Source: Deltaproteobacteria bacterium
Lineage (GTDB): Bacteria > Desulfobacterota > Desulfomonilia > UBA1062
Assembly (NCBI GenBank): GCA_023230665.1
Contig: JALNWY010000001.1
Location: 31,376-95,375, forward strand
Direction: 5' to 3'
Length of the DNA: 64,000 nt
Position numbers and translations under genes: made by a program. How positions within the stretch are numbered: the first letter of the stretch is position 1; the number at the start of each line of letters is the position of its first letter. This document shows positions 18,429 to 27,399 of this stretch, in pieces. Under the pieces are notes generated by a model, which saw nothing but the letters and a program-made list of their open reading frames with translations, did not search any database and was not told where the DNA came from.

Positions 18429-19637
18429 CTAAAAGTCTTTGCCTACAACATTTTCCCACAGGATCGATCCGCCCATGCCCAGGCCCACGCACATGGTGGT
18501 GAGGCCGTAGCGCGCCTTGGGGTCCATCTCGAAGTCCTGGGCCAGCTGCATGCTGAGACGCACGCCCGAGCTCGCCAGGGGATGCCCCACCGCAATGGTG
18601 CCTCCGTAGGGGTTGAGCCTGGGATCTTCAGGCAGCTTCATCCCGAAATGCTTCATGAAGCCCACCGCCTGCACGGCAAAGGCCTCGTTGAGCTCAATGA
18701 TGTCGAGGTCGTCAAACTTCATGCCGAAGCGCTTGAGCACTTTCTCGGTCGCCGGGACCGGACCCCACCCCATGACGGTCGGATCCACGCCCACGAAGGC
18801 ACCGCCGATGTAGCGCATCTTGGGTTTGATACCGAGCTCTTTGCACTTGGCTCCAGACATGAGGAGAGACACACAGGCGCCGTCGTTGAGCCCCGAGGAA
18901 TTGCCCGCCGTGACCCTGCCCGCCTTTTTGAAGGGGGTCTTCAGATTTCTCATGCCCTCGATGGTCGCACCCCTGCGGGCCTGCTCGTCCTTGTCGGCCA
19001 CGACCCAGCCGTTGGGGGTGAACACGGCCATGTTCACGCAGTGCTTGTCGTAGTATCCCTTGTCCAGGTTCTCGAAATACCTTTCCGTCACCCGGAGGGC
19101 ATACCGGTCCGCCTCCTCCTTGCTCACGGGCTGCTCGCCCTGCTCAGGCATCCAGTCATGCAGCTTCTCGGCGGTGACGCCCATGTTGAAGTACTTGGGA
19201 TCCACCATCTTCTCGGTAACGATCCTGGGGTTGGGGTCTGCCCCGGCGCCCATGGGGTGATGCGCCATGTGCTCCACACCGCCCGCGATGATGATGTCGG
19301 CTGAGTTGGTCTTGATGAACGAAGCGCCTATCGCCTGACAGGTCATCCCGCCCGCGCACATCCTGTCAACGGAGAAGCCGGCCACCTTGTCGGAAAGGCC
19401 TCCGGTGAAAACCGTGGTGCGGCCCATGGTGGTCCCCTGATCACCCACCTGCGTGGTTGCACCCCAGATGTTGTCGTCCACCTCGTCCCAGGACACTTTG
19501 GGGTTTCTCCTGATGAGCTCCCTCATGATCTTGCTCACCATGTCATCGGCGCGAGTGGTCCAGTAAAACCCATCGGGCCTTGCCTTGCCGAACCAGGTAC
19601 GTACGCCGTCTACAAAATAGGCATCTCTTAAATCCAT
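18429..19637 (-). CDS. Acetyl-CoA C-acyltransferase (FadA-type thiolase)
   Basis: Thiolases cleave 3-ketoacyl-CoA with CoA. The 402-residue protein has the nucleophilic Cys94 in DRMCAGGMTC, ELNEAFAVQ, the His motif GGTIAVGHPLASSGVR and the C-terminal CVGLGMGG with the second catalytic Cys. It lies 12 nt before the FadJ-like gene, the classic FadA plus FadB/J pairing, but with thiolase first. AAGGAGGG sits just before the ATG at 19637; an open frame starts 30 nt further upstream but skips this ribosome site. A promoter-like TTGACA-18-TATATT lies about 100 nt upstream with a small palindrome near its start point. Confidence 0.93.
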   Translation of the reverse strand: MDLRDAYFVDGVRTWFGKARPDGFYWTTRADDMVSKIMRELIRRNPKVSWDEVDDNIWGATTQVGDQGTTMGRTTVFTGGLSDKVAGFSVDRMCAGGMTCQAIGASFIKTNSADIIIAGGVEHMAHHPMGAGADPNPRIVTEKMVDPKYFNMGVTAEKLHDWMPEQGEQPVSKEEADRYALRVTERYFENLDKGYYDKHCVNMAVFTPNGWVVADKDEQARRGATIEGMRNLKTPFKKAGRVTAGNSSGLNDGACVSLLMSGAKCKELGIKPKMRYIGGAFVGVDPTVMGWGPVPATEKVLKRFGMKFDDLDIIELNEAFAVQAVGFMKHFGMKLPEDPRLNPYGGTIAVGHPLASSGVRLSMQLAQDFEMDPKARYGLTTMCVGLGMGGSILWENVVGKDF

Positions 19638-19717
19638 ATTACCCTCCTTCTTAGGATATTGCGTCACCTTGCCATTATACCTGTAGAGACTGTGGACAGC
19701 CTAACGATCCGACCATT

Positions 19718-19731
19718 TCAAACTGTTTTGA
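19718..19731. promoter_or_regulatory. Candidate operator palindrome of the thiolase operon
   Basis: TCAAACTGTTTTGA has perfect 5-bp arms (TCAAA / TTTGA) around a 4-nt centre. It lies around the expected transcription start of the promoter at 19742-19771, a usual place for a repressor site. The binding protein is unknown; a TetR- or FadR-like acyl-CoA regulator is only a guess. Confidence 0.3.
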
Positions 19732-19741
19732 GTAATAACAT

Positions 19742-19771
19742 AATATACTACCCCAAGAAGACTGGTGTCAA
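19742..19771 (-). promoter_or_regulatory. Sigma70-type promoter for the thiolase-fadJ operon
   Basis: Read on the minus strand, TTGACA (19766-19771) is followed after 18 nt by TATATT (19742-19747). It lies about 105 nt upstream of the thiolase ATG. A separate TATAAT at 19674-19679 has no good -35 box. Confidence 0.5.
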
Positions 19772-19899
19772 GGCAATTCTGAATGACGGTTCATTTTTAA
19801 TCTTCCGGACAGGCTGCCTGGACAGCACCGGCATGAGATGGTATTCGCAGCTTTCACACGGGTGCGGGAAGCCGCTTCCGGCAGGCTGCCGGGCGCCGG

Positions 19900-21174
19900 C
19901 TATCGTGAATCCTCCTGCGGAAGAGGGTTCTTGTCGTGATAGATGACCTTCATGGGGTTTACATCCCGCTTGATGCCTTTGACACGGATCGTTCCCATGG
20001 GCTCGAAGCCCGACAAGATCTCGGATCCCTCGGGAACCATCTCTCTGGTGATGCTGGAGACGATGATCTCTCCCGGCATGCTCACGGATTCGAGCCTCTG
20101 GGCGAGATTCACCGGCTCACCTATCACGGTGTAGTTCATCTGGTTCTTCGTTCCGATGTTCCCTGCCAGAACAATGCCGGTGGCAATCCCCACACCGATA
20201 TCGATGGGGAAAAGACCATCGCTCTGAAGTTTCTTTTTCAGGGCCTTCATTTCCAGCTGGATGTCCACCGCGCACGCGATTGCCCGCACCGGATCGCGGG
20301 CGTCCGGGTCGGGAATCCCGAAAACGGCCATGACACCGTCTCCCAGAAACTTGTCGAGCATGCCCCCATGCTTGAATATGATGGGCACCACGGTGGCAAA
20401 AAACCGGTTCAGGACCTCCACCACGTCCTCCACCGTGTGTTTCTCCACCAGCGAGGTAAATCCCGTGATGTCGGCGAACACGATGCTCACCATTTTTCTC
20501 TGTCCGCCCAGCCCGGTCATGCGCTCATCCGCCACCAGGCGCTCCGCCAGGCCCGGCGAGAAATATCTGCCCAGGTTCATCCGCTTCTTCTCAAGATCGA
20601 GCAGGTCTTGATACGTCCTCACCAGGGATGCCGTAATGGAGAGCTGGTCGGCAATGAGCTCAAAAAACCGCAGATCGTTGGGTCCGAATGAGCTGGCCAC
20701 ATTGTCGCGGAAATTGATTACCCCGATGCAGCTTCCCTCGGAGATGATCGGCACGCAGGCGAGCGACCCCTTCTGGTTCGTGCCCCGGTTGGAAAAATTC
20801 GGGTCCTTGGTGACATCCGGGATATAAAGGGTCCGGCCGGTTTCCAGCACCTTCCCCGCCACCCCTTCTCCCTTTTTCAGCAGAATGGGGGGCCTTTTGG
20901 GTGAATCGCTCCGCATGGAGGCGCTGACCACATAGAGCTGCTGGGTATCTTCATCCAGGAGCATCACCGAGACACTGAAGATGCCTGTTGCCTGCTTGAT
21001 GATATCGAGCTGTCCGATAAAGAGCTGGTTCCAGTGAGCGAGACTGGCTCCCTTGAGCGCGTCTCCCAGCTCCTTGAGCAGGGAGAGCTCCGCGATCTTC
21101 TGTTCGTATCCCTCTTCCAGGGATACGATGCGCTCTTTGAGAACGGTTTCGATATCCGGGTTGATCATATTCAC
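19900..21174 (-). CDS. GAF domain class III adenylate/guanylate cyclase
   Basis: Residues about 1-35 are coiled coil, 40-185 form a GAF sensor domain, and 225-400 form a class III cyclase catalytic domain. The metal-binding aspartates are present in FADITGFT and FLGDGVMAVFG, and the transition-state Asn and Arg are in GEPVNLAQRLES, so the enzyme should be active. Whether it makes cAMP or cGMP cannot be settled by eye; the TVIG-EPVN pattern is like bacterial adenylate cyclases. No membrane segment is visible, so it is a cytoplasmic sensor. The gene starts either at the GTG at 21174 (GTGA overlap with the upstream HDOD gene) or at the ATG at 21168. The pair is probably one signalling unit. Confidence 0.88.
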   Translation of the reverse strand: MNMINPDIETVLKERIVSLEEGYEQKIAELSLLKELGDALKGASLAHWNQLFIGQLDIIKQATGIFSVSVMLLDEDTQQLYVVSASMRSDSPKRPPILLKKGEGVAGKVLETGRTLYIPDVTKDPNFSNRGTNQKGSLACVPIISEGSCIGVINFRDNVASSFGPNDLRFFELIADQLSITASLVRTYQDLLDLEKKRMNLGRYFSPGLAERLVADERMTGLGGQRKMVSIVFADITGFTSLVEKHTVEDVVEVLNRFFATVVPIIFKHGGMLDKFLGDGVMAVFGIPDPDARDPVRAIACAVDIQLEMKALKKKLQSDGLFPIDIGVGIATGIVLAGNIGTKNQMNYTVIGEPVNLAQRLESVSMPGEIIVSSITREMVPEGSEILSGFEPMGTIRVKGIKRDVNPMKVIYHDKNPLPQEDSR

Positions 21175-22601
21175 GTTTCCAGTATCGTCTTGACCCGCTG
21201 CACGATATCTCCTGCTGTCTGGGAGAGCTCGTCCTGTGATATGGCAGGCTCCTTCCGCTCGGAGAGGTAGCTCACCGCAGCACTGTTGACCTTTGCCGGA
21301 TCAATGCTTCCGCAATGCGCCAGGACATCGGCGAGATGCACTGTGACAGCGAGCGACATGTCCCGTGCCCTGGAGGGAAGATGGTGGCTCATGAGGCCGT
21401 CGACGATCGCCTCGGGCAGGTTCCACCGCTCGGCGATGTATCCCCCCATCTCGGCGTGGGATATGCCCGAATCTATTTCCTCGTCGGCCAGGTCTTCCAG
21501 CGAGGCAGGCCCGGTGAATCCGCCAATGAAATGGCCCCGCTGCAGAAACACGATCTTGCCCAGATCGTGCAGCAGCCCCACCGTATACAGGCGCTGCTTG
21601 TTGGAATAACCCAGGTGGGGCCCCAGCCATTGGGAAAGATGCGCCACTACCAGGCTGTGCTCCCAGAGCCGTTTCGCGACTTCAGGAGAAATGGTTTCGA
21701 GGATCTTGTGGATCGCAATGGAAAAGGCCAGGTTGATCACCTCGTCATTGCCCAGGATGACCACGGCCTGCTCGACAGAGTCGATCTGCCGGTGAAACCC
21801 GTAGAAAGCCGAATTTACCACCTTCAGAATACGGGAGGTCAGCACGGGATCTTTCTCGATGATTCCCGCCATCTTCGAGGCCGCCAGCAATGAATCCCCT
21901 GCAAGACCAATGATCTCCTGGGATATGGACGGCAGGGTGAAGAGGTTCTCGATGTTCCGGAACCTTCTGAGCGTGTTCTTTCCCTTTTCGCTCTTTGCCT
22001 CCATCTTTTCCTGATAGCGCCACGACTGAAACAGGGCCGTGATTTCAGCCTCGCTGACACTCTCGCGGCTATCGCCTGAGTTCCAGTGACCATAGGGGAT
22101 GTAGTCCCTCACCCAGGAGAGCTCGGGATTGTCCGATTCTCCGAGAAGGTACCTCATTTCGTTGGGGTGGCTTGCAAGGAAGGCCAGGAATTGATAGAAC
22201 GTGGATGAGATGAACCTGCTTTCAGGATCATCCCTGATCCCGCTGCTCCGAGCGTCCTTGATGGAATCCCACAATCGCTTCACCCAGGGGGTGGATCCCA
22301 TGAAGCGGAGCCGATCCATTGCCTCGAAGAACAGGGCCTCGATCTCATGGCCGTCCTGGGGATACACGGCGATGCCCTTGGGAAGAGAGAGAAATCGGGT
22401 GGATGCCTCGCTGGCCTGCGTGTTGAAAAGCCCAATCACGAGGTAGTCTTTCATGCTCACCGCAGTGTCAACGGCCCTCTTGCAGCCCAGGGCCTTGTCT
22501 GCATACCGCCGGGGGATGACCACGATGGACATGCTCCCCCCCAGCGAGCGCACCTTCTGCAGCTCGATGTCCAGTGGGGCAAGGATATCGGTGTGTTCCA
22601 T
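21171..22601 (-). CDS. HDOD domain protein with degenerate N-terminal GGDEF-like domain
   Basis: Residues about 215-420 form an HDOD domain, starting at LFTLPSISQEIIGLA and including DPVLTSRILKVVNSAFYG and LLHDLGKI. The His-Asp pair at 345-346 is retained, although many HDOD proteins have lost it. Residues 1-100 look like a decayed GGDEF domain: SIVVIPRR and GIAVYPQDG plus a following helix match the fold, but no GGDEF motif exists. It thus probably acts as a scaffold or sensor, not a diguanylate cyclase. The stop overlaps the GAF-cyclase start, implying coupled production of the two proteins. The region 105-205 is charged and unassigned. Confidence 0.85.
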   Translation of the reverse strand: MEHTDILAPLDIELQKVRSLGGSMSIVVIPRRYADKALGCKRAVDTAVSMKDYLVIGLFNTQASEASTRFLSLPKGIAVYPQDGHEIEALFFEAMDRLRFMGSTPWVKRLWDSIKDARSSGIRDDPESRFISSTFYQFLAFLASHPNEMRYLLGESDNPELSWVRDYIPYGHWNSGDSRESVSEAEITALFQSWRYQEKMEAKSEKGKNTLRRFRNIENLFTLPSISQEIIGLAGDSLLAASKMAGIIEKDPVLTSRILKVVNSAFYGFHRQIDSVEQAVVILGNDEVINLAFSIAIHKILETISPEVAKRLWEHSLVVAHLSQWLGPHLGYSNKQRLYTVGLLHDLGKIVFLQRGHFIGGFTGPASLEDLADEEIDSGISHAEMGGYIAERWNLPEAIVDGLMSHHLPSRARDMSLAVTVHLADVLAHCGSIDPAKVNSAAVSYLSERKEPAISQDELSQTAGDIVQRVKTILET

Positions 22602-22634
22602 AATTGCTCTCTATCGACCCAAGTCGATCGAATC

Positions 22635-22663
22635 TTGACTTTCAGGGCATGGGCCATTAGGAT
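22635..22663 (+). promoter_or_regulatory. Possible sigma70 promoter for moeA
   Basis: TTGACT (22635-22640) and TAGGAT (22658-22663) are spaced by 17 nt in the 94-bp gap between the divergent HDOD gene and moeA. The -10 box is a weak match. Confidence 0.35.
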
Positions 22664-22695
22664 ACCTCATCATCAAAATCTAAAGGGACCGGAGC

Positions 22696-23898
22696 ATGAT
22701 CACTGTAGAACAAGCCCGTGGAATCATCGTAGGCCGGATTACGCCCCTTCCCGCGGAAAAAATCCCCCTCGATCAGGCCCTGGGCAGATATTTGGCCGAG
22801 GATATCGTTTCTGCGACGGATATCCCGCCCTGGGACAATTCTGCCATGGACGGCTATGCGGTTCGCGTCCAGGATGTCCCAAAGGAGGGGGTGCGCCTGG
22901 ATATCTCCTATGAAATCCCTGCCGGCAGCCTGCCTAAAGGGCCTCTCGACAAAGGCCGTGCGGTGAAAATCATGACCGGAGCGCCGGTGCCGCCGGGCGC
23001 GGACGCCGTGGTCAAGCGGGAAGACTCTCAGGAGTTTGAGGGTTCGGTCGTCATCCGCACCCTTCCCCGGAAGCACGACCATATCCGTTTCGCGGGAGAA
23101 GATATCCGTACAGGCGAGATGATCCTGGAGAAGGGGACCCTGCTGGAGGCGCCCGAGATCGGCGTTCTTGCCTCTCTCAGGCGCAGGATGGTGTTCTGCC
23201 GGCAGAGGCCTGTGGTGGCGATCATCGCAACCGGGGACGAGGTGGCGGATCTCGATGAGGAACTCGCCGAGGGCAAGATCCCGTCGTCCAACTCATGGTC
23301 CCTCATCTCCCGGGTGAGGCAGCTCGGGGCGGTACCTTTATACCTCGGGATTGCCAGGGATACTGCGGCCGATCTCAGGGGCAAGTTCGCCCGGGCATCA
23401 CGGGCGGATCTCATCCTGACATCCGGAGGGGTATCCATGGGCGATTACGATGTGGTACGCGATGTCATGACCGAGAGCGGCAACTCCATGGAGTTCTGGA
23501 AGGTGCGGGTGAAGCCGGGCAGGCCGCTTGCTTTCGGTGTCATCAACAACATCCCCGCCATCGGGCTGCCCGGAAACCCCGTATCTACCATGCTCTCATT
23601 CGATCTGTTCGCCCGTCCCGCCATCCTGAAGTTCATGGGCGCCCTCACCCTCACTCTGCCAAGGGTCCGTGCCAGGCTCACGGAAGAGATACGTGGCTCC
23701 AGTGACCGTCCACAGTATGTCCGGGGTATCTTAAAGAGATGCGGCGACGAGCTGTGCGCTTCGCCCACCGGGCCGCAGGGCTCGGGTATTCTGTCTTCCA
23801 TGGCCAGGGGAAACTGCTACATGATCGTTCCCCAGGGGAACGAAACACTTAAGGAGGGGGAGTATGTAGAGTGCGAGATTTTCCGTCCCTCGTGGTAA
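22696..23898 (+). CDS. moeA: Molybdopterin molybdenumtransferase MoeA
   Basis: MoeA inserts molybdate into adenylylated molybdopterin. The 400-residue protein opens with the family's MITVEQARGIIV and contains PPWDNSAMDGYAVR, the GAPVPPGADAVVKRE strand, the MoCF-domain TSGGVSMGDYD and GLPGNPVST. It ends in the domain IV barrel. It is divergent from the signalling pair and followed by a dksA-like gene that has its own promoter. Together with moaA at the window's left end it shows that the organism makes molybdopterin cofactor, for example for formate dehydrogenase or another Mo/W enzyme. Confidence 0.95.
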   Translation: MITVEQARGIIVGRITPLPAEKIPLDQALGRYLAEDIVSATDIPPWDNSAMDGYAVRVQDVPKEGVRLDISYEIPAGSLPKGPLDKGRAVKIMTGAPVPPGADAVVKREDSQEFEGSVVIRTLPRKHDHIRFAGEDIRTGEMILEKGTLLEAPEIGVLASLRRRMVFCRQRPVVAIIATGDEVADLDEELAEGKIPSSNSWSLISRVRQLGAVPLYLGIARDTAADLRGKFARASRADLILTSGGVSMGDYDVVRDVMTESGNSMEFWKVRVKPGRPLAFGVINNIPAIGLPGNPVSTMLSFDLFARPAILKFMGALTLTLPRVRARLTEEIRGSSDRPQYVRGILKRCGDELCASPTGPQGSGILSSMARGNCYMIVPQGNETLKEGEYVECEIFRPSW

Positions 23899-23943
23899 TG
23901 CCGGAGAATCCCTTTTGCGGGATAGAACATCTAAAAACTCCGA

Positions 23944-23994
23944 AAAATGCTTGTACATGCTGCAGCAGCCAATATCTTCTATGATAAGCATTTT
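23944..23994. repeat. Inverted repeat between moeA and the dksA-like gene
   Basis: AAAATGCTT at 23944-23952 and AAGCATTTT at 23986-23994 are perfect 9-nt arms around a 33-nt loop, ending 4 nt before a -35 box. It could be the moeA terminator or a regulator site; the T-run is short. Confidence 0.35.
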
Positions 23995-23997
23995 CTG

Positions 23998-24025
23998 TTG
24001 ACAGCTTGAGATTTATCAGTATAAG
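23998..24025 (+). promoter_or_regulatory. Sigma70 promoter for the dksA-like gene and purL operon
   Basis: A consensus TTGACA (23998-24003) is followed after 16 nt by TATAAG (24020-24025). The dksA-like ATG lies 33 nt downstream with ACGGAGG in front of it, so this promoter probably also drives purL and purQ. Confidence 0.65.
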
Positions 24026-24057
24026 TACCCTACTTCCTAAGCGAAACGGAGGATAGA

Positions 24058-24444
24058 ATGCTGAGAAAAAATGAGCTCCTCGAGATTAAGGAGATCTTGG
24101 CGGAAATGAAGCACGAGATCCTCAAGAACCTGGAAGAGAGGATCAAATCGAATGACCTCTCCGATCAGAGAGAAATCGGCGACATCTTTGATGACGCGGA
24201 TCTTGAGCAGTCCCGTGAGTTCAATCTCCTGCTCAGCACCCGGGAGAGGCAGAAGCTCGAGCAGATAGAGAATGCCCTGGCCCGAATGGAAAGGGGTGAA
24301 TACGGTTTCTGTGAGGACTGCGGAGAGAATATTCCGGTGGGCCGCCTCAAGGCCATGCCGTTTGCTGTTTTATGCGTGAAATGCAAATCCGAAAGAGAGA
24401 GTATCGAAGGGCACGCAACCGTGTATCTTGAAGAAAAGGGGTAG
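24058..24444 (+). CDS. DksA/TraR family C4-type zinc finger protein
   Basis: This 128-residue protein has an N-terminal coiled coil and a C-terminal zinc finger, CEDCGENIPVGRL with LCVKC completing the four cysteines. DksA binds the RNA polymerase secondary channel and works with ppGpp. The FDDADLEQSREFN segment sits at the coiled-coil tip, where DksA has two functional aspartates (usually DxxDxA); here D-D-A-D is present, but exact equivalence is uncertain. It lies 5 nt upstream of purL, which may tie purine gene expression to this promoter. It could be a DksA paralogue instead of the main DksA. Confidence 0.88.
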   Translation: MLRKNELLEIKEILAEMKHEILKNLEERIKSNDLSDQREIGDIFDDADLEQSREFNLLLSTRERQKLEQIENALARMERGEYGFCEDCGENIPVGRLKAMPFAVLCVKCKSERESIEGHATVYLEEKG

Positions 24445-24449
24445 AGGAT

Positions 24450-27398
24450 ATGCCCTATAGAATCGAGGTCGGCCTGAAGCCCGGCCTCTTTGATGCTCGT
24501 GGGGAGCGTTCGAAAAAACAAATCCTGCGTGCTTTTCCGGCTCTCGACAAAAATATCGCGGTCCGCTGTATCGACGTCTATACCGTGGACGGGGAGGATC
24601 TCGACAATGCATGGATAAGCGATGCATTCTGTGATCCCGTGATCCAGGACATCGCTCTCAACGCCCCGTTTACCCGGGAGTTCGCCTGGTACATCGAGGT
24701 GGGTTACAAGCCCGGTGTCACCGACAATGTGGGCCGGAGCGCTTCGTATGCCCTGCATCTCATTACCTCCCGGCATTATCCCGTGTATTCCGGACGGGCA
24801 TATCTTCTTTCGGGAAACTTAAGCCGGGACCAGGCCGAGAAGATCGCGGCAGACTGTCTTGCAAACTCGCTGATTCAGGATGTCCGGGTCCTGGGCCCGC
24901 ACGAGATCCTCGGGGTCAGGCCGCACATACCGGTCGTCTCGCTGAATCATGTTCCGGCGGTTCATGAGGTATCGCTCGATCTCGACGATCAGGGGCTCAT
25001 CAAGCTCTCACGAGAAAAGACCCTGGCGCTCAATCTCGAAGAGATGAAGACGATAGCCTCGTTCATAGCCGATCCGGAAGTAAGGCGGATACGCGCTCAG
25101 ATGGGCCTGGGTGAAAAGCTCACGGACGTGGAGCTCGAGAGCCTCGCACAGACCTGGTCGGAGCACTGTAAGCACAAGATATTCAATGCCGAGATCGACT
25201 ATCAGGAAAACGGGAAGAGGGAGCGCATTTCCTCTCTCTTCAAGACCTATATCCAGGGCGCAACCCGAGACATCCGGGCCAGTGCCGGAGAAAAGGACAT
25301 CTGCGTGAGCGTGTTCACCGACAATGCGGGTGTGATCCGCTTCACGGACGATCATCACCTCGTGTTCAAGGTTGAGACGCACAATTCGCCTTCCGCCCTT
25401 GATCCCTACGGCGGCGCGCTCACCGGGATCGTGGGCGTGAACCGCGATCCCTTCGGCACGGGCATCGGCGCGAAGCTCATCTTCAATACCGATGTCTTTT
25501 GTTTTGCAGATCCTGCCTATGCAAAAGCTCTCCCGCCCAAGATCCTCCACCCGGTCAGGATCTTCGAGGGGGTCCGGGAGGGCGTGGAACACGGAGGAAA
25601 CAAGTCCGGGATACCAACGGTAAACGGCTGCATCGTCTTCGACGACCGCTATCTCGGAAAGCCCCTGGTATACTGCGGAACGGCCGGAATCATGCCCGTA
25701 CAGGTCGCAGGCGTACCTTCCCATATCAAGGACATCAGGCCGGGCGACCTCATCGTCATGTCGGGCGGCAGGATCGGCAAGGACGGCATTCACGGCGCGA
25801 CCTTCTCTTCCGAGGAGTTCCACGAAGAATCGCCCACCTCGGCCGTCCAGATCGGCGACCCCATCACCCAGAAGAAGCTCACCGACTTTCTCCTGCGGGC
25901 CCGGGACCTCGGGCTGTACCGCGCAATTACCGACAATGGGGCAGGGGGCCTCTCCTCTTCGGTGGGCGAGATGTCACAATTGAGCGGGGGCTGCCTTATC
26001 GAACTGGACAAGCCTCCCCTGAAATACCCGGGCCTGGATCCGTGGGAGATCCTTCTTTCCGAGGCCCAAGAACGCATGACGCTTGCGATCGCACCCGAGA
26101 ACATCGATGCCTTTCTCGATCTCTCCGCTCAGATGGACGTGGAATCAACGGTCATCGGTTCCTTCACCGATTCGGGATACTTCCAGTGCACCTATGAAAG
26201 GAAGACCGTGGCATACCTGCCGCTCGAATTCCTGCATAACGGGGTCCCCCGGATGCATCTCTTCGCCGGGTGGGAGCCGAAGATCGAGCCGGATCCGCTT
26301 ACCCCCGTTCCCGAGGATCAGAACGCCAAGCTCTTGGAAATGCTCTCCCGGCTCAATATCTGTTCCAAGGAATACGTGGTCCGGCAATATGATCATGAGG
26401 TGCAGGGCGGCTCTATCATCAAGCCGCTGGTCGGCCGCTATGCGGACGGTCCCTCCGACGCAGCCGTTGTCCGTCCGATCCTGGGGCTCTCGAAGGGAGT
26501 GGTCGTTTCCAACGGCATCGTTCCCCGGTATTCAGACATAGATACCTACCACATGACTGCCTGTGCCCTTGACGAGGCCCTGAGAAACTATGTGTGCGTG
26601 GGCGGCGACCCTGACCACTGGGCCTGTCTCGACAATTTCTGCTGGTGCGACCCGGTCAGGAGCGAGCGCAACCCGGACGGCGAACACAAGCTCGCACAGC
26701 TGGTCCGCGCGAACAAGGCCCTCTACGACTACGCGGTCGCATTTTCCTGCCCCCTGATCTCAGGCAAGGACAGCATGAAAAACGACTACATCGGCCCGGG
26801 GATCAAGATATCCATTCCTCCGACCATCCTCATCTCCGTGATCGGCACCATCCCTGAGGTGAAGAAGGCCCTCACCATGGACTTCAAGAGCGCTGGCCAT
26901 CTCGTATACCTGCTCGGCGCAACCAGACATGAGCTCGGCGGAAGCGAATATTTCGCATCCTGCGGAATCATCGGGTCATCCGTGCCAAAGGTCGATGCCG
27001 AAACCGCTCGTGCGAGATACCGAAATCTCCATAAGGCCATCTGCGGTTCGCTCGTCGCTTCGGCCCATGATCTCTCCGACGGCGGGCTGGCCGTGGCGCT
27101 GGCCGAATCGGCTTTTTCAGGTAATCTGGGCGTGGAAATCGATCTGAAGGAAGTCGCCTGCGAGCCCGGCATGAATGACACCGAGGTCCTGTATTCTGAA
27201 TCTCAGAGCAGGATTCTCGTTTCGGTCTCCCCTGAAAGGGCCCAGGAATTCGACTCGATTTTTGCCGGCGATGCACGCCGGATCGGCAGGGTAATACCGG
27301 AGCAGAGACTTATCATCAGATCACTCGACAACGGGCGGCTCATCGACCGCGATCTCGCATCGCTGAAGCGGTCATGGAAAGCCCCTCTGGACTTCTGA
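24450..27398 (+). CDS. purL: Phosphoribosylformylglycinamidine synthase, PurS-PurL fusion
   Basis: This is the synthetase part of FGAM synthase in purine synthesis. The N-terminus holds two PurS-like repeats: IEVGLKPGLFDARGERSKKQ near residue 5 and IEVGYKPGVTDNVGRSASY near residue 80. The PurL part then shows TWSEHCKHK with the active-site His, FKVETHNSPSALDPYGG (the usual HNHP reads HNSP), and a second half with SGKDSMKNDY and DLSDGGLAVALAES. The 982 residues are longer than bacterial small PurL (about 740) and shorter than the single-chain enzyme (about 1300). Glutamine amidotransferase is supplied by the next gene. PurS presumably no longer exists as a separate gene, by inference. Confidence 0.93.
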   Translation: MPYRIEVGLKPGLFDARGERSKKQILRAFPALDKNIAVRCIDVYTVDGEDLDNAWISDAFCDPVIQDIALNAPFTREFAWYIEVGYKPGVTDNVGRSASYALHLITSRHYPVYSGRAYLLSGNLSRDQAEKIAADCLANSLIQDVRVLGPHEILGVRPHIPVVSLNHVPAVHEVSLDLDDQGLIKLSREKTLALNLEEMKTIASFIADPEVRRIRAQMGLGEKLTDVELESLAQTWSEHCKHKIFNAEIDYQENGKRERISSLFKTYIQGATRDIRASAGEKDICVSVFTDNAGVIRFTDDHHLVFKVETHNSPSALDPYGGALTGIVGVNRDPFGTGIGAKLIFNTDVFCFADPAYAKALPPKILHPVRIFEGVREGVEHGGNKSGIPTVNGCIVFDDRYLGKPLVYCGTAGIMPVQVAGVPSHIKDIRPGDLIVMSGGRIGKDGIHGATFSSEEFHEESPTSAVQIGDPITQKKLTDFLLRARDLGLYRAITDNGAGGLSSSVGEMSQLSGGCLIELDKPPLKYPGLDPWEILLSEAQERMTLAIAPENIDAFLDLSAQMDVESTVIGSFTDSGYFQCTYERKTVAYLPLEFLHNGVPRMHLFAGWEPKIEPDPLTPVPEDQNAKLLEMLSRLNICSKEYVVRQYDHEVQGGSIIKPLVGRYADGPSDAAVVRPILGLSKGVVVSNGIVPRYSDIDTYHMTACALDEALRNYVCVGGDPDHWACLDNFCWCDPVRSERNPDGEHKLAQLVRANKALYDYAVAFSCPLISGKDSMKNDYIGPGIKISIPPTILISVIGTIPEVKKALTMDFKSAGHLVYLLGATRHELGGSEYFASCGIIGSSVPKVDAETARARYRNLHKAICGSLVASAHDLSDGGLAVALAESAFSGNLGVEIDLKEVACEPGMNDTEVLYSESQSRILVSVSPERAQEFDSIFAGDARRIGRVIPEQRLIIRSLDNGRLIDRDLASLKRSWKAPLDF

Positions 27399-27399
27399 C

